Below are positions 23,672 through 34,171 of a stretch of 64,000 nucleotides of DNA, piece by piece. The first letter of the stretch is position 1. Every line of letters begins with the position of its first letter. Source of the stretch: Symbiodinium natans (Eukaryota; Sar; Dinophyceae; Suessiales; Symbiodiniaceae); NCBI GenBank assembly GCA_905221605.1, contig CAJNDS010002221.1, forward strand, positions 382,501-446,500. The letters are read 5' to 3'. The position numbers and the translations under genes are program-made. The notes under the pieces are model-generated. The model was not told where the DNA came from. It ran no database searches and saw only the letters and a list, made by a program, of their open reading frames with translations.

Positions 23672-23815
23672 TTACAGGGTTTATACGGTTTACAGGGTTT
23701 ATAGGGTTTATAGGGTTTATAGGGTTTATAGGGTTTATAGGGTTTATAGGGTTTGCAGGGTTTGTGGTTTTTATCGGGTTTATAGGGTTTACAGGGTTTA
23801 GGGTTTAGGGTTTAT
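23672..23815. repeat. TTTATAGGG nonamer array
   Basis: Six consecutive TTTATAGGG units (about 23698-23752) sit within variants TTTACAGGG and TTTGCAGGG. This is another locus-specific derivative of TTTAGGG. Confidence 0.9.
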
Positions 23816-24952
23816 ATATGTCACTTCTCTACAGTATGATCCCTCTTGGGCGGTCTTATTCATAAGGCGGACCCCCTCTTACTTAGGGTACCCAAAAAGG
23901 GACCAAAATGTAAGGAGCTGACCGAAGGGTTTTGGCCTTCGCGCTGTGTTGTTGCAGGGCTTCACCTGGTGGCAGTTTTGGGTCTTACCACGTGTGGTGC
24001 ATTGGATCCTAGACGTAAACGCACCCACTTCACGACCCCCTGGAGGAAAGCTTCCCTCACCTGCCACAATCGGATGTTGATAAACAACCCTAAACCCTAA
24101 ACCCCTTTTTGGATCCTAGGGATTTAGGGTGTAGGGTTTCCGAGAAGTCTGAAAGCCCGAGCACCCTGTTTTTGTTCTTTTGAAGCTGCTATATTGGTCC
24201 CGGTTTTTCGCCGTGGCAGTTCTGAACATTGTAGTCGAGGGTCTGTAGCCTCAGGGATGTGTCAGGAGATCCTAAGGCCGAAGCCCTAAACCCCAAACCC
24301 CTAAACCCTAAATAAAACCCGAGTTAAACCCTAGTTAACCCCTAAAACCCTAGTTAACCCCGAATTAAAATTAAGCCCCCATTTATACCCTAATTCAACC
24401 CTAAGGAAACGCTAATGAAACCCTTAAACCCTAATTGAACCCTAACTGAACCCTAAATAAGCCCTAATTAAACCCTAAACAGAGTACTGTTCCAGCCTAT
24501 CGCATCCATGTTGGCCAAGTGGCTTGGTGAAGCCTAACCCCGACATGGCAAGGTTACGGTTAAGAGCATTCACAGCATCTTAAAGGGTATACCTCTACAC
24601 ACATGATGGGTGTTTCCCAAAAAAAGATCCCTCTAATATACCCCCCCCCCAAAGAAAATAATAATTCTTATTTTCAGAGCCCCCATAAAGGGTATCCCTA
24701 CTCCCATATATATATATATATGTATAACTACCTGGAAGGCCTTCGTCCCCAACAAGAGTTCACTGTATATATCGTTCAACTCCCTTCCAAGAACCCAGAA
24801 GGAAACCCTAAACCCTAAACCATAAACGCCATAAACCCTAAAGCCTATCCCTAAATCTTAAGCCACAACCCTAAGCCCTAAACCATGAGCCCTATCCCTA
24901 AACCCTAAAACCCTAAGTCCCTAAACCCGAAATCCCCTTCATCCTCTGTCAG

Positions 24953-25035
24953 ACTCCATGCCCACGCTCTACTTGGTGGAGCCCTGTTCTTGGCTGGAAC
25001 TCGCTGAGCGCCGCGATGGTTGGTTTTGCCCCTCG
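24953..25035 (+). CDS. Exon-like island, 27 codons
   Basis: It starts after CCTCTGTCAG and ends at the donor CG|GTTTAGGG. The reading SMPTLYLVEPCSWLELA... then ERRDGWFCPS is open in the phase-2 frame. The ATG at 24958 could also be a start. W- and C-rich content and GC-rich third positions favour real coding. Family unknown. Confidence 0.68.
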
Positions 25036-25240
25036 GTTTAGGGTTTAGGGATGAGGGATTTAGGGTTTAGGGATCTAGGGATTTAGGGATGTAGGGATTT
25101 GGGGTTTCAGGGTTTTAGGGTTTTAGGGTGTAGGGGTTTTCGGGTTTTTGGGTTTGAGTAGGGTTGAGGGTTGAGTGTCCAGGGTTTGTAGGTTTCAGGG
25201 CTTAGGGTTTAGATTTGAGGGTTTAGGGTTTTCGGGTCTT

Positions 25241-25445
25241 AGGGTTTTACGGTGTAGATTGTTAGGGTTTAGGGTTTAGGGCTTAGGGTTCAGGATTTCG
25301 GGTGTAAGGGCTCAGGGCTGAGGGTGCAGGGTTCAGGGTCTTAGGGTTTTACGGTGTAGATTGTTAGGGTTTAGGGTTTAGGGCTTAGGGTTCAGGATTT
25401 CGGGTGTAAGGGCTCAGGGCTGAGGGTGCAGGGTTCAGGGTTTGG
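25241..25445. repeat. 102-bp tandem duplication in TTTAGGG-type DNA
   Basis: AGGGTTTTACGGTGTAGATTG begins at 25241 and again at 25343, with the whole 102-bp unit repeated. An (AT)n tract follows at about 25456-25470. Confidence 0.85.
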
Positions 25446-25520
25446 GGCTTAGGGTGTATATATATATATATAGGGCCCAAATTCCCTAAACCCTAAACCC
25501 TAAACCCTGGTAATGCCCAG

Positions 25521-25599
25521 TGGTATCCAAACTGCCCTCTCAATGGGCGATCGTCGCGCGCACGCCCTGCGACTTGGACCCCCCTGCGCCCTAAACTTG
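25521..25599 (+). CDS. Exon-like island, unassigned
   Basis: It is bounded by AATGCCCAG and G|GTTTAGGG. One frame reads WYPNCPLNGRSSRARP and on to the donor without a stop; another is open for 18 codons. High GC supports coding, but the frame is uncertain. Confidence 0.5.
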
Positions 25600-25641
25600 G
25601 TTTAGGGTTTGGGGTTTAGGGTTTAGAGTTTAGGGTTTAGG

Positions 25642-25735
25642 GGTCTAGTACCTAAATAGGGAATACTTGGGCCTTAAAGTGCTTCCCATACAAGGACTTT
25701 GGGGCCCAAGTATATTGCAATAAGGTACATGGACC
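25642..25735. mobile_element. MITE-like element, family C
   Basis: The ends are GGTCTAGTACCT and AGGTACATGGACC, with inner inverted words ATACTTGGGCC and GGCCCAAGTAT. It lies in an inferred intron. Confidence 0.65.
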
Positions 25736-26068
25736 CTGTGGGTAGACTTGTATGGACCGAAAGAAACAACGATAATGATTTGAGCTCAACCATGAGCGAG
25801 CGAGCTCTGCTCGTTAATGCGCGGCGAATCTGAAAACTTCGAAATGCGCCATCCAAGCTTTAGGGTTTGATGTTTCGGGTTCAGGGCTTAGGGTTTAAAA
25901 TCGGAAGTCAAGATTTCTAAACCCTGAACCCTGAACCCTAAACCCTAAACCCTGAACCCTGAACCCTGCGCCCTGAACCCTGAACTGTAAGGATCCGGGA
26001 GTCCAAACACCCAAAACCAAACCCTGAAGTCCTCAACAAAATGCTCAACACAACCTTTAGCCCCTATG

Positions 26069-26173
26069 GGTTGGGATGTTCCCCCAAAAACTAGCAGTCC
26101 TTAATAGGGGTTATAGTACCCCCGATAAGCATCCTTTTCAAGCACTGTTAGTACAAGGGGGAACGTCCCAACC
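26069..26173. mobile_element. MITE-like element, family E
   Basis: GGTTGGGATGTTCCCCC and its counterpart GGGGGAACGTCCCAACC give 17-bp inverted ends with one mismatch. The core has AGTCCTTAATAGGGGTTATAGTACCCCC. Relatives are at 57201-57290 and 62120-62225. Confidence 0.65.
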
Positions 26174-26680
26174 TAGAGGGCCCTAGATGCACAAAAGTCC
26201 TCAACACCACGATACACAAAGTCCTGAACGCAAACCCTGCCACCTACAGGTAAACTCCAAACCCTAAACCCTAAACCCTAAACCCTAGAAGCCGTCATCT
26301 CCCTCCAGAAACGCGAGTCGAGAGCTTGTATAATATGTAGCGCAGACTCTCAGGCATTTAAGGGCTTCAGGCGTTTTAGGGTTTAGGGGTTTCGGAGAGG
26401 TGTGAGGGGTTCGGGTTCTGAGGGGATAGGGTTTGAGGGTTTTGGGTTTAGGGCACAGGGTTTCAGGGGTTTTAGGGTTTAGGAGTTAGGATTTAGGCGT
26501 TTAGGGTTCCAGGCGTTTGGGGCTTCAGGGTTTTAGGGTTTCAGGGGTTTAGGGTTTCAAGGGCTTAGGGTTTCAGGGGTTTGGGGTAAAGGGCAGGGTA
26601 TCCCTAAACCCTAAACCCTAAACCCTAAAGCCCTAAGCCCTAACCCTAACGGATCAGGATACCAAAAAATCGGTACCGAG

Positions 26681-26742
26681 GTGGGGATGATGTTTGCCTG
26701 GTGGACGACGCCTTTGAGGGCATCCTGGCGGAAAGCTCGGGG
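26681..26742 (+). CDS. Exon-like island, 20 codons
   Basis: It begins after GGTACCGAG and ends at G|GTTTAGGG. The phase-2 frame reads GDDVCLVDDAFEGILAESSG, an acidic, well-formed coding peptide. A CCCTAAA run lies upstream and a TTTAGGG array downstream. Family unknown. Confidence 0.68.
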
Positions 26743-27073
26743 GTTTAGGGTTTAGGGTTTAGGGTTTGGGGTTTGGGGGTTTAGGGTTTAGGGTTTAGGG
26801 TTGTGGCTTGACCGTGGCCCCTCAACCCTCGACCCTTAGGGCAAGTCTTGGATCCCGAAATAGAAAGGCAAAACGGGGACCTTCATGTAGAGAACTGCCC
26901 CAGGTTGTGGGATTCAGGGGGCTGTAAACCGAAGACCCTAGACCCCAAACCCTAGAGCCTGAACCCTAAACCCTAAACCCTAAACCCTAAACCTCAAACC
27001 TCAAACCCTTATAGCTTATGCGTTCAAGCCCTGAGTCTTGTTCTGCGACCCATTTTGTTGTGTCGCTTAAGAG

Positions 27074-27116
27074 GTCGCGGCGAGCTTGCTGGACCGCAAA
27101 GCCCTAAACAGACAGG
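27074..27116 (+). CDS. Short exon-like island
   Basis: After GCTTAAGAG it reads VAASLLDRKALNRQ to the donor G|GTTTAGGG. At 43 nt it is at the limit of what can be judged. Confidence 0.45.
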
Positions 27117-27808
27117 GTTTAGGGTATAGGGTTTATTTTGGGGTTTAGGGTTTCGGGTTTCGGAGACCTTAAGCCCTTAACCCTCTGGGGAGTCACTTTG
27201 CAGATCTTGTGAGCTCGGAGGGTACTAGGGCCAAAGCTCATTTTTTCGGCGGCTGGCTGGTGAACAACTCAAAAACCCCTGGGTTCCCCTACTGCCCGCC
27301 TCTCTACTACCCCAGGTTCCCCCCTTAACATTAGGCTTAATTATCCCTAACTTGCCTTAATTCTGGGGGGAACCTAGGGGGGGTGATTAGTATAGAGGGG
27401 GGGTAGGATTGAGGCCAGGTCTTTTGTCCTTCCGGCAGAGACTAAGTCAATCCTCACGTTGAGGAAACCCTAAACCCTAAACCCTAAACCCTTTTCCCAT
27501 CGACTCTGCCACATACTCCCAACCCTACACCCGGCACCAAACCCCAAACCCTCACCCACGAACCGCAAGTCCCGAACCCCAAGTCTCAAAACCCCAAGAC
27601 CTGAACCCCTATAAACCAAAAACGCCAACCTCAACGAGTCCCCAAGGCAATATTGGGTTTGGGGGTGGGGATCGATAACCCTAAATCCGAAGTTAAAGAC
27701 CCCAAGCCCTAGACCCTAGACCCTGAACCCTGAACCCTAAACCCTAACCCCTAAACCCTAGCCCTAAACCCTAAACCCTAAACCCCGCAACCAAAAATCG
27801 CATCGAAG

Positions 27809-27889
27809 GTGCGAGTCATGCCTCCGTCGCCGACGCACCCGCGGATGCGAAGGAGGTGCTTCGACTTTCCCACCTTTGGCGGCTCAAAG
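27809..27889 (+). CDS. Exon-like island, 26 codons
   Basis: It is bounded by GCATCGAAG and the donor G|GTTTGG. The best frame reads ASHASVADAPADAKEVLR then LSHLWRLK. All three frames are open in this GC-rich stretch, so the frame is a judgement by composition. CCCTAAA precedes and TTTAGGG follows. Confidence 0.6.
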
Positions 27890-28467
27890 GTTTGGAGGTT
27901 CAGGGTTTAGGGTTTAGGGTTTAGGGTTTAGGGTTTAGGGACAGTAGGGGGTTCAGGGTTTAGGGTTTACGTGTTGGGGGATTCAGGGATTCAATTCAGG
28001 GTGTTAGGGTTGAGGGTTAGAGGGGTTCAGGGCTTTCAGGGTTTAAGGTGTACATGGTGTCTGTGGGTTGAGGGATGCCCTAACCCCTAAACCCTGAACC
28101 TTAAACCCTCGTGTTACTCAGATTTCGGTCCATCAGGGTTTAGGGTTTAGGGTTTAGGGTTTAGGGTTTAGGGTTTAGGGTACAGGGTTTAGGGTGCGAG
28201 GCTGGGGGCTTAGGGCGCGCTGAAGAATGATAACTTCCTACGTGCTAAATGTTATGGGATTCTCTGGGTGGGTGGGTACTTCTCCATCACATGATGAAGA
28301 AGCGCGACGAGTGAAAGCTACTACATGAGCTGCTGAACCCTAAACCCTAAACCCTAAACCCTAAACCCTAAACCCTAAACCCTAAACCCTAAACCCTAAA
28401 ACCCTGAACCCTAAACCCTAAACCCTAAACCCTAGGCTCACTCCGCCCCAGGCAGTTTCCTCCTCAG

Positions 28468-28541
28468 AGCCTCACATTACCTAGCGAGGCAGCGCCCTTC
28501 CCGGCCATCGCCAGGCCTAAACTCCCTTGGCAGCCCCAGCG
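28468..28541 (+). CDS. Exon-like island, unassigned
   Basis: A polypyrimidine acceptor TTTCCTCCTCAG is followed by SLTLPSEAAPFPAIARP and KLPWQPQ to the donor CG|GTAGGGTTTAGGG. Two CCCTAAA arrays (28335-28435) precede it and an 11-unit TTTAGGG array (28543-28622) follows. It is proline-rich, likely a disordered linker. Confidence 0.65.
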
Positions 28542-28542
28542 G

Positions 28543-28622
28543 TAGGGTTTAGGGTTTAGGGTTTAGGGTTTAGGGTTTAGGGTTTAGGGTTTAGGGTTTA
28601 GGGTTTAGGGTTTAGGGTTTAG
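28543..28622. repeat. TTTAGGG array at inferred intron 5' end
   Basis: Eleven near-perfect TTTAGGG units start directly at the donor of the exon ending at 28541. Confidence 0.92.
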
Positions 28623-28932
28623 GGCTAGGCTTAGGGCTTAGGGTTTATAGGGTTTAGGATTTAGGGTTTAGGGCTGTTGTACCCTTTTACCACGTTTTTT
28701 GGTTCAAGGTTCCCTTTTCAAGGAACCAAGCCCCTATTGTAGTATGGTTGCTGGGCTACGAAGAAGCCTAACCCCTAAAGGGTACTGAGCCGCCCTAAAC
28801 TCCTAAACTCCTATATAAACCTTAAACCCTAAGCCCCTAAATGCCTAAACCCCCCTGAACCCCTAGAAGCCCTTGACCCCAAAAACCCCCAACCCTAAAC
28901 CCTAAACCCTAAACAACCCTTTGTCTCGGAAG

Positions 28933-29007
28933 GTGGCCATGGCTATCAAGGAAGCTGCGCCAGGAGCGGCCCCTGAGCTCTCCCGAAAGCAGAAGAGGGC
29001 TTCTTAG
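28933..29007 (+). CDS. Exon-like island, possibly terminal
   Basis: After TCTCGGAAG it reads VAMAIKEAAPGAAPELSRKQ KRAS and meets TAG at 29005-29007. If TAG is used this is a C-terminal exon with a basic tail; a GC donor at 28999 would make it internal. An internal ATG (28939) could also be a start. Confidence 0.6.
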   Translation: MAMAIKEAAPGAAPELSRKQKRAS

Positions 29008-29102
29008 GGGTTTAGGGTTTAGGGTTTAGGGTTCAGGGTTTAGGGTTTAGGGTTTAGGGTTTGGGGTTATTCTATGGCTCTTTGGCGCGTTTTGGGGCTT
29101 TT

Positions 29103-29245
29103 GGGGCTTGCGGGCTGTTTGTTGCTGTGTTGGGGCTTTATGCCTTTTTTTTTGGTTTTTTTGGGGCTTTTTTGGGGCTTGCGGGCTGTTTGTTGCTTTG
29201 TTGGGGCTTTATGCCTTTTTGGGGGTTTAGGGCTTTTGTGCTTCG
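29103..29245. repeat. 71-bp tandem duplication
   Basis: GGGGCTTGCGGGCTGTTTG occurs at 29103 and 29174 within T/G-rich sequence. Two overlapping F/G/L-rich ORFs are translations of this duplication. Confidence 0.75.
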
Positions 29246-29491
29246 GGCCTAAGATGGTTCTGTTGGGTTTAGGGCTCCAGGTTTTTGGGCTTTGAGGGGA
29301 GTGAAGGGTTTTTGTTTTGAGTTTGGGGTTTAGGGTTTTGGGGTTTAGGATTTAGGGTTTAGGGGTGAATGTTTGAGTTTAGGGTTTGCAGTTCATGAAC
29401 CCTAAACCCTAAACCCTGAACCCTGAACCCTAAACCCTAAACCCTAAACCCTAAGCCCTAAACCCTAAACCCTAAACCCCGAGTTGCGGAG

Positions 29492-29578
29492 GTTCAGGGA
29501 TGGCCCCCGAGCAAAATGCGCCTGCGCGAGGCTTGGGCGACATCCAAATGGCCGGGTCCAGCGAAAGCAGTGATGGCG
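29492..29578 (+). CDS. Start-like exon
   Basis: ATG at 29500 opens MAPEQNAPARGLGDIQMAG then SSESSDG, ending at the canonical donor GTGAGG. The acidic, serine-rich N terminus and GC-rich codons look genuine. CCCTAAA arrays lie on both sides (29633-29730 downstream), so it does not follow the usual flank order. It may be the first coding exon of a gene. Confidence 0.62.
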
Positions 29579-29632
29579 GTGAGGCGTCCCCCTAAACCGT
29601 AAGCCCTAAACCCCAAGCCCCAAGCCCCAAGC

Positions 29633-29730
29633 CCCAAACCCTAAACCCTAAACCCTAAACCCTAAACCCTAAACCCTAAACCCTAAACCCTAAACCCTAA
29701 ACCCTAAACCCTAAACCCTAAACCCTAAAC
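29633..29730. repeat. CCCTAAA array
   Basis: About 14 consecutive CCCTAAA units follow a short run of CCCCAAG heptamers. Confidence 0.93.
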
Positions 29731-29814
29731 CTTCCTTAACGAACCCCCCTTAGCGCACCATCGTCATGGGGCTCCAGCACAGTTGAGCCAGTTCTCGGGT
29801 TCAGCCGCTAAGCC

Positions 29815-29925
29815 ATATGAAGCAGGGTTTACATCCCCCAAAAGGACACGATACACTCACCAACATTAATAAAGGGAACCTCATATACACTCACCAAGAA
29901 GAGTGATATAAACCCTACTTCATAT
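29815..29925. mobile_element. MITE-like element, family A
   Basis: ATATGAAGCAGGGTTTA at the left and TAAACCCTACTTCATAT at the right are 17-bp inverted ends with one mismatch. The core holds CCCCAAAAGGACAC and CCTCATATACACTCACC. This is the clearest member of the family. Confidence 0.72.
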
Positions 29926-30084
29926 CATCCCCCCCCCCCAAACTCCCGAAGCCCAAAACCTGAAGACCCAACCTTTTCAAACCCCAAACCCGATCCCTTA
30001 TATACCCAAAACCCCGAAAGCTTCAGAAATTTCAAGTAAACGCATGTGAGGTCAGCCTGGTACTTGATGCGAACTGTTTCCTAG

Positions 30085-30334
30085 GGATCCTGTGAACATC
30101 GAGCACAGAGAAAAAGCCCACCTGCTCATGCCCGGCCAGCCACGAGGCTACTCGGCGGCAATGACAGCAATTGTTGACGTGAGAATGAAACGCGCAGGTC
30201 AATTCATCCTCGTGCAAGACGCCGGCGACAGGACCGGACTACACGATCCCCTCGGCTACATTGGCCAGTACTGGGCCGGAGCCTCGCGGCAGTTGGCGAG
30301 TCGGTGTGGGAGCTTGTTACGGACGGATCTGTGA
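30085..30334 (+). CDS. Long exon-like ORF, unassigned
   Basis: A plausible acceptor ACTGTTTCCTAG precedes the frame DPVNIEHREKAHLLMPGQPR... The frame continues through AAMTAIVDVRMKRAGQF, ILVQDAGDRTGLHDPLG and YIGQYWAGASRQL to TGA at 30332. Earlier GT donors (30327) are possible. The length without stops, GC-rich third positions and balanced composition make it one of the stronger coding segments. An antisense ORF is a shadow. Family not recognised. Confidence 0.68.
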
Positions 30335-31207
30335 CAGGAGGTGGGCTCCAAAGAGACGGCCGAGGGCCCGCGGGCGGTGGATCCTGTCCTATGCCCCTTT
30401 CTAAGGCCGGTCTAGAATGAAAATAAAGTCGATCGATAGCAGTGTGTTGTTCGACAACGCTGCTGTGACAGGTCCCTTGGTGCACTGGACCTGAGCACCT
30501 TCCAACCCTCGTGGAAGAAGATTTTCCTTTGGGAAGTCTTCTTGAGGTAGGTCCCAGTCGTTTATGGAGCACTTGAATAGGATGCTTAGGATACTTGGTG
30601 CAAACACTTCGTAAGTCGCTACAATCGTAGCTTAGCATTTAGCACATTCACGGTTCGCGTATGAAACTGGGACCTGCCGCACGGGCGGTTGTAGAAAGGA
30701 TCCAGTGCACGTGCGTTCGCGAAGCGCGGCAGCGAAAAAAGCAAAGCCTCTCTCCCTTGGAACCTTGCTCCCCCCTCCCCCTCCCCCTCCTTTCCATTCC
30801 TCCCCCTCCCCTACTCCTCTCCCCTTCCCCCCCCCTCCTCTTCTCCCAGATCTCCCCTCAAATCGCCCCCCCCAGGGTCAATTGTTTTGAAACTTGTCTG
30901 GGGCGGCTTGGGGCTTGGCGGGTTGGCTTGTGACGTGGCTAGTGGGCTCTCCACTCGTGACCTGGGCAGTGCCAAGCATTGCAAGCAAGCATTTCAAATG
31001 CCTTTGCAAGAGAGTTGGTCGGACATGCGTGCTTGACCTAGGCCGCCGGAATTGATCTCGATCCCACACTTCATTTTGTAGCTGCCTGCTCAAGCTTTAA
31101 ATTGCTTGCCAGCCTTTTTGTCTTCATGTCCGCTCTAGCTGCTCGGATCTTACAGTCGTTCACTGTACTGGACAGCAGAAATGAAATTATACTCTTTCTT
31201 CACTTAG
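30335..31207. other. Low-repeat stretch with polypyrimidine tract
   Basis: Telomere-type repeats are nearly absent here. Positions 30765-30850 are almost pure CCCCTCC/CTCC. Short open pieces occur, but splice boundaries are unclear. It probably contains introns or UTR of the flanking exons. Confidence 0.45.
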
Positions 31208-31327
31208 GTGGAACCAGAAATGGAGCCCGAACCGTGGCAGAGAGACCCGGAAGTGCCACCACTTCCACGCTGGCTCCGTCGGGCCCTCAATCAGCAAACC
31301 CAGCTTGCATATCAATTTCTTTCTTGA
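31208..31327 (+). CDS. Exon-like island, Pro/Glu-rich
   Basis: The acceptor CTTTCTTCACTTAG precedes VEPEMEPEPWQRDPEVPPL then PRWLRRALNQQTQLAYQF; the frame stops at 31325. A donor inside the 3' part is likely. A similar motif, EPDPEPRRKD, is encoded near 31363-31400 after GTGAAGACC, suggesting a repeated Pro/Glu/Arg segment. Confidence 0.6.
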   Translation: MEPEMEPEPWQRDPEVPPLPRWLRRALNQQTQLAYQFLS

Positions 31328-31463
31328 AACTAAGTTCTGGAACGGGGCGATGTTCATGTTCGTGAAGACCGCCGAGAGCCAGACCCAGAACCACGGCGCA
31401 AGGACACTCCACACCACCATTGTAATCACGCTTGCTTCTCAGTTATGTTTGATCTCATTGCAG

Positions 31464-31519
31464 GAGAAGGCTCAGAGCGACGTCGACCCCTCAGTCCGGC
31501 AGAGATGCAGATCAGACTC
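31464..31519 (+). CDS. Exon-like island
   Basis: It lies between GATCTCATTGCAG and the canonical donor GTGAGA. The frame reads EGSERRRPLSPAEMQIRL. A strong acceptor and consensus donor on a 56-nt piece support a real exon. Family unknown. Confidence 0.6.
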
Positions 31520-32054
31520 GTGAGAGCCCTGACCCCAAAACTCTACAGGGTTTAGGGTTGAGGGTATGGGGTTCTCCCTAAAGGCCCTACAGGCTTTGCA
31601 ACGTTAGGCTTCCTCCTCAGGTTTGCAGTACCCTGGCTCAAGAAAGTCTCAGCCCGATAAATTTGTGAACCGGGCTACTAAGCTACAGAAGTCACCGTTT
31701 AGGGTTTGGGTTCTCCGGCAGGCGTCTCAGTCCTGCATAAGGCGACCTCCCAGCCCTAAATTGCATTCCATGTGTAAAACAGACACGTCCACAACTAAGG
31801 TCATCATCCTCGGGCGGCGAGAAGATTTCTGATCGTGCGCTGCGGAGCCAAAAAAAACAAGAAGGGTGCGCGTGGAAGCTTTGCAGTGCACGACTCGTGT
31901 AGCAACGCCCCTAGTAAATGCGTCTTGTAAGAACCGTGTCCACACCCCCCACGCTCCGCCCATTGTCCCCACTCCCCCCACTCCCCCCACTCCCCCCCAA
32001 AAAAAAGACGGAGGGGTGCGTGTGGGGGTGGGCGGCGGCTGCCGGTGTTGTTGC

Positions 32055-32268
32055 ATGGCTGACAAGAAGAAGCCTCGCGATCTTTTTTCTTTATGCGAGA
32101 TGAACCTCCCAGAGGTAGACTCGCTTCCAAGCCTCTTTGGGCTGGAGCCGGAGCAGAAATTGCTGCAGGGGTCCTGCTCTTGTCAAGCAGGCCTTACAGT
32201 CACCGGAGAAGTTTCCGATGCGTGCCTGCACATCTGCTTCTTGGCCGTGAAGACGGATGTTCAATCAG
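32055..32268 (+). CDS. Start-like exon, 71 codons
   Basis: ATG at 32055 opens MADKKKPRDLFSLCEMNLP, then EVDSLPSLFGLEPEQKLLQ, SCSCQAGLTVTGEVSDAC and KTDVQS. It reaches CAG|GT at 32269. The basic start, leucine-rich body and cysteine cluster look like a real N terminus. A longer in-frame upstream ORF is Pro-rich and derived from a C-rich repeat, so the inner ATG is preferred. Family unknown. Confidence 0.65.
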
Positions 32269-32317
32269 GTTCGCAAATACAGATTCTAAAAAAAGGTTCT
32301 CATACAAGATAGAACTG

Positions 32318-32556
32318 CTGGCTGCTCTACTGCCTACTCTACTCTAGTGCCTGCTCTACTCGACTCCCTACTCTACGCTACTCTACCCCCTACTCTACTG
32401 TACTGCCTACTCTACTCTACTCCCTACTTTACTTTACTACCTGCTCTACTCTACTTCCTACTCGACTCGACTCCCTACTCTACTCTACTCCCGACTCTAC
32501 TCCCTACTCTACTCTAATCCCTAGTACTCCCTACTCTATTCCCTACGCTGCTCTAC
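32318..32556. repeat. CTACTCCCTACT minisatellite
   Basis: Irregular tandem CTACT/CTCTACTCCCTA units with 5-10-bp periodicity lie just downstream of the exon ending at 32268. Confidence 0.9.
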
Positions 32557-32589
32557 TTCTTGACGAGACGGTCACTCGAACGGTTGGCC

Positions 32590-32810
32590 TATCTCAAACG
32601 TTTATCAGGTCGAGTCTTTTTCTTTGTTTTTTTGGTCGTTTCGACAACAAGCCCCCGAAAGACAAGCGACCAATGGAGCCAGACCATCCTGCTGCTAGCG
32701 GGGTGGTCTGGCTCCTTTGGTCGCTTGCCACCCGACCACGGTGGGACTCGAGCCCCATGCCCAGCAGGACATAAGGGCTTGCTCATTGCCGCTGAGCTAC
32801 ATGGTCGGGT
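32590..32810 (-). mobile_element. tRNA-headed SINE-like element
   Basis: On the minus strand, 32810-32730 begins ACCCGACC, has a TAGCTCAGCGG A-box-like word and a GGCTCGAGTCC B-box-like word, and ends GGTCGGGT. The arrangement is tRNA-like, but arm pairing is imperfect. A body follows with a 23-bp hairpin (AAGCGACCAATGGAGCCAGA and its reverse complement, one interruption), then TTGTTGTCGAAACGACC and a purine-rich tail. This fits a tRNA-derived SINE, and dinoflagellate SINEs of this general build are known. It is not a functional tRNA gene. Confidence 0.68.
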
Positions 32811-33226
32811 GTGACAGTGGGGCAAGTGAGCTCATAGAGCTCATAGTTCTGTTGTTTTATGTTGGTTTGTAGTAGCGTATCTAAATCAAAAGCAACATTC
32901 AACTGCAATAAAAACTACTAGCACTACTAGGACTACGACTACGACTATTGCTGCTACTGCTATTACTATTACTACTAGCCCCAAACTTTATAAGCCCAAA
33001 CGCGGACCCTTGCAAACCCTACACCCCAAGCCCTGAACTCTACAAACCCTAAACCTGAAGCCTTCTCAGCCCTAAACCGCGAAACCATCAACCCCTAAAC
33101 CCCTAAGCCACAAACCCCTAACCCCTCAATCCCTAAGCCCCAAACCCCTAAACCCCTACACCCCTAAGCCCTCAACCCCTGAACCCCAAAGCCCTGAAGC
33201 CCACCGTCTCTGACTTCTGGAAGCAG

Positions 33227-33390
33227 CTAACACACCCAACCAAGTTGCGATCACCACGCTTGCCAGTAGGGCAAAGAGGCAACGCGTGGGCAAACTCCAT
33301 GGAGACAGTACATCGAGAGTACCGATGGGGGGAATGACGATGGGATGGTGGGTTGAGGGACCGAGTGGAACAAGGCGCGTGGCCGCGAAC
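33227..33390 (+). CDS. Exon-like island, 54 codons
   Basis: It is bounded by TGGAAGCAG and the consensus donor GTGAGA. The frame reads NTPNQVAITTLASRAKRQ then GKLHGDSTSRVPMGG and GTRRVAAN. It is open over 162 nt, although an antisense frame is also open. CCCTAAA-type DNA precedes it and a CCCTAAA run follows. Confidence 0.55.
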
Positions 33391-33472
33391 GTGAGATGGG
33401 CAAATCATAACGCTGGCCCTAAACCCTAAACCCTAAACCCTATTCCGGGAACATCAACGATTGGGGCACCAG

Positions 33473-33600
33473 GGATGGACATCCAGAACTATCAGATTCA
33501 TACGTCGAGAAGCTCGAGTACGGATGGAAGAGCGCCTTTTGACATGGACGTGCCCCGGGCCGTCAGACTTGCAGAACAGTCCGGAGAGCTGAAACCCTAA
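33473..33600 (+). CDS. Exon-like island, possibly terminal
   Basis: After GGGGCACCAG it reads MDIQNYQIHTSRSSSTDGR then APFDMDVPRAVRLAEQSGEL KP, meeting TAA inside a CCCTAA repeat. A GC donor at 33588 is an alternative end. Composition is strongly protein-like. Family unknown. Confidence 0.65.
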
Positions 33601-33861
33601 GCCCCAAACCCACATGAAACCCTAAACCTTAATACCCTAATACCCTAATACCCTAAACCCGAAACCCTAATTCAGGGCTTGGGGGTCCATTTTTTGTTTC
33701 TTGGCTTCAGGGTTTGGGGTTTAGTGGGTTGATGCTGAGGGGTTTGTGGTGTAGGGGTTTGGGGTTTAGGATTTAGGGTGGGGGGCAGGGATGGGGTAAG
33801 GTTAGGAGTTTGGGACTGCCGGTTTGGGTTTTAATGGCTCAGGGTGCTAGGCTGTTGCCAG

Positions 33862-33992
33862 GTCAGCGTGAATCTTGCCACCTTTTTCGTCTAGACTCGC
33901 TTTGCTTGCAAGTTTTTGTTGGGGATGATGCTGATTCTGTGGTACTGCAGAAGATCATGCTGCATGGGCCATGTAATGTTACAAGCTGCATG
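33862..33992 (+). CDS. Exon-like island
   Basis: The acceptor CTGTTGCCAG is followed by QRESCHLFRLDSLCLQVF and VGDDADSVVLQKIMLHGP. It ends at the donor G|GTTTAG. The VFVGDDADSVVLQK stretch looks like an ordinary globular domain fragment. Not assigned. Confidence 0.6.
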
Positions 33993-34148
33993 GTTTAGCA
34001 GGCTGGGTACACCCTAAACCCGAACTTAAACCCGAAGCCCTAAACCTTATACCCTACACCCTAAACCCTAGACCCTTTAAACCCTTAACCCTATACCCGA
34101 AACCCTAAACCCTTAACCCTAAACCCTACACCCTGATCCCTAAATCCT

Positions 34149-34171
34149 GGCCCCCCCCCCCCCCCCCCCCC
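34149..34171. repeat. Poly-C tract
   Basis: A run of about 23 C follows diverged CCCTAAA repeats. Its length is likely unreliable in assembly. Confidence 0.9.

Noticed and set aside
30204-30638. Minus-strand ORF of 144 codons
   Set aside because: It is antisense to the better supported + strand exon at 30085-30334; composition is that of a shadow frame.
32730-32810. Functional tRNA gene on the minus strand
   Set aside because: The anticodon and T arms do not pair properly and the segment is fused to a SINE-like body.
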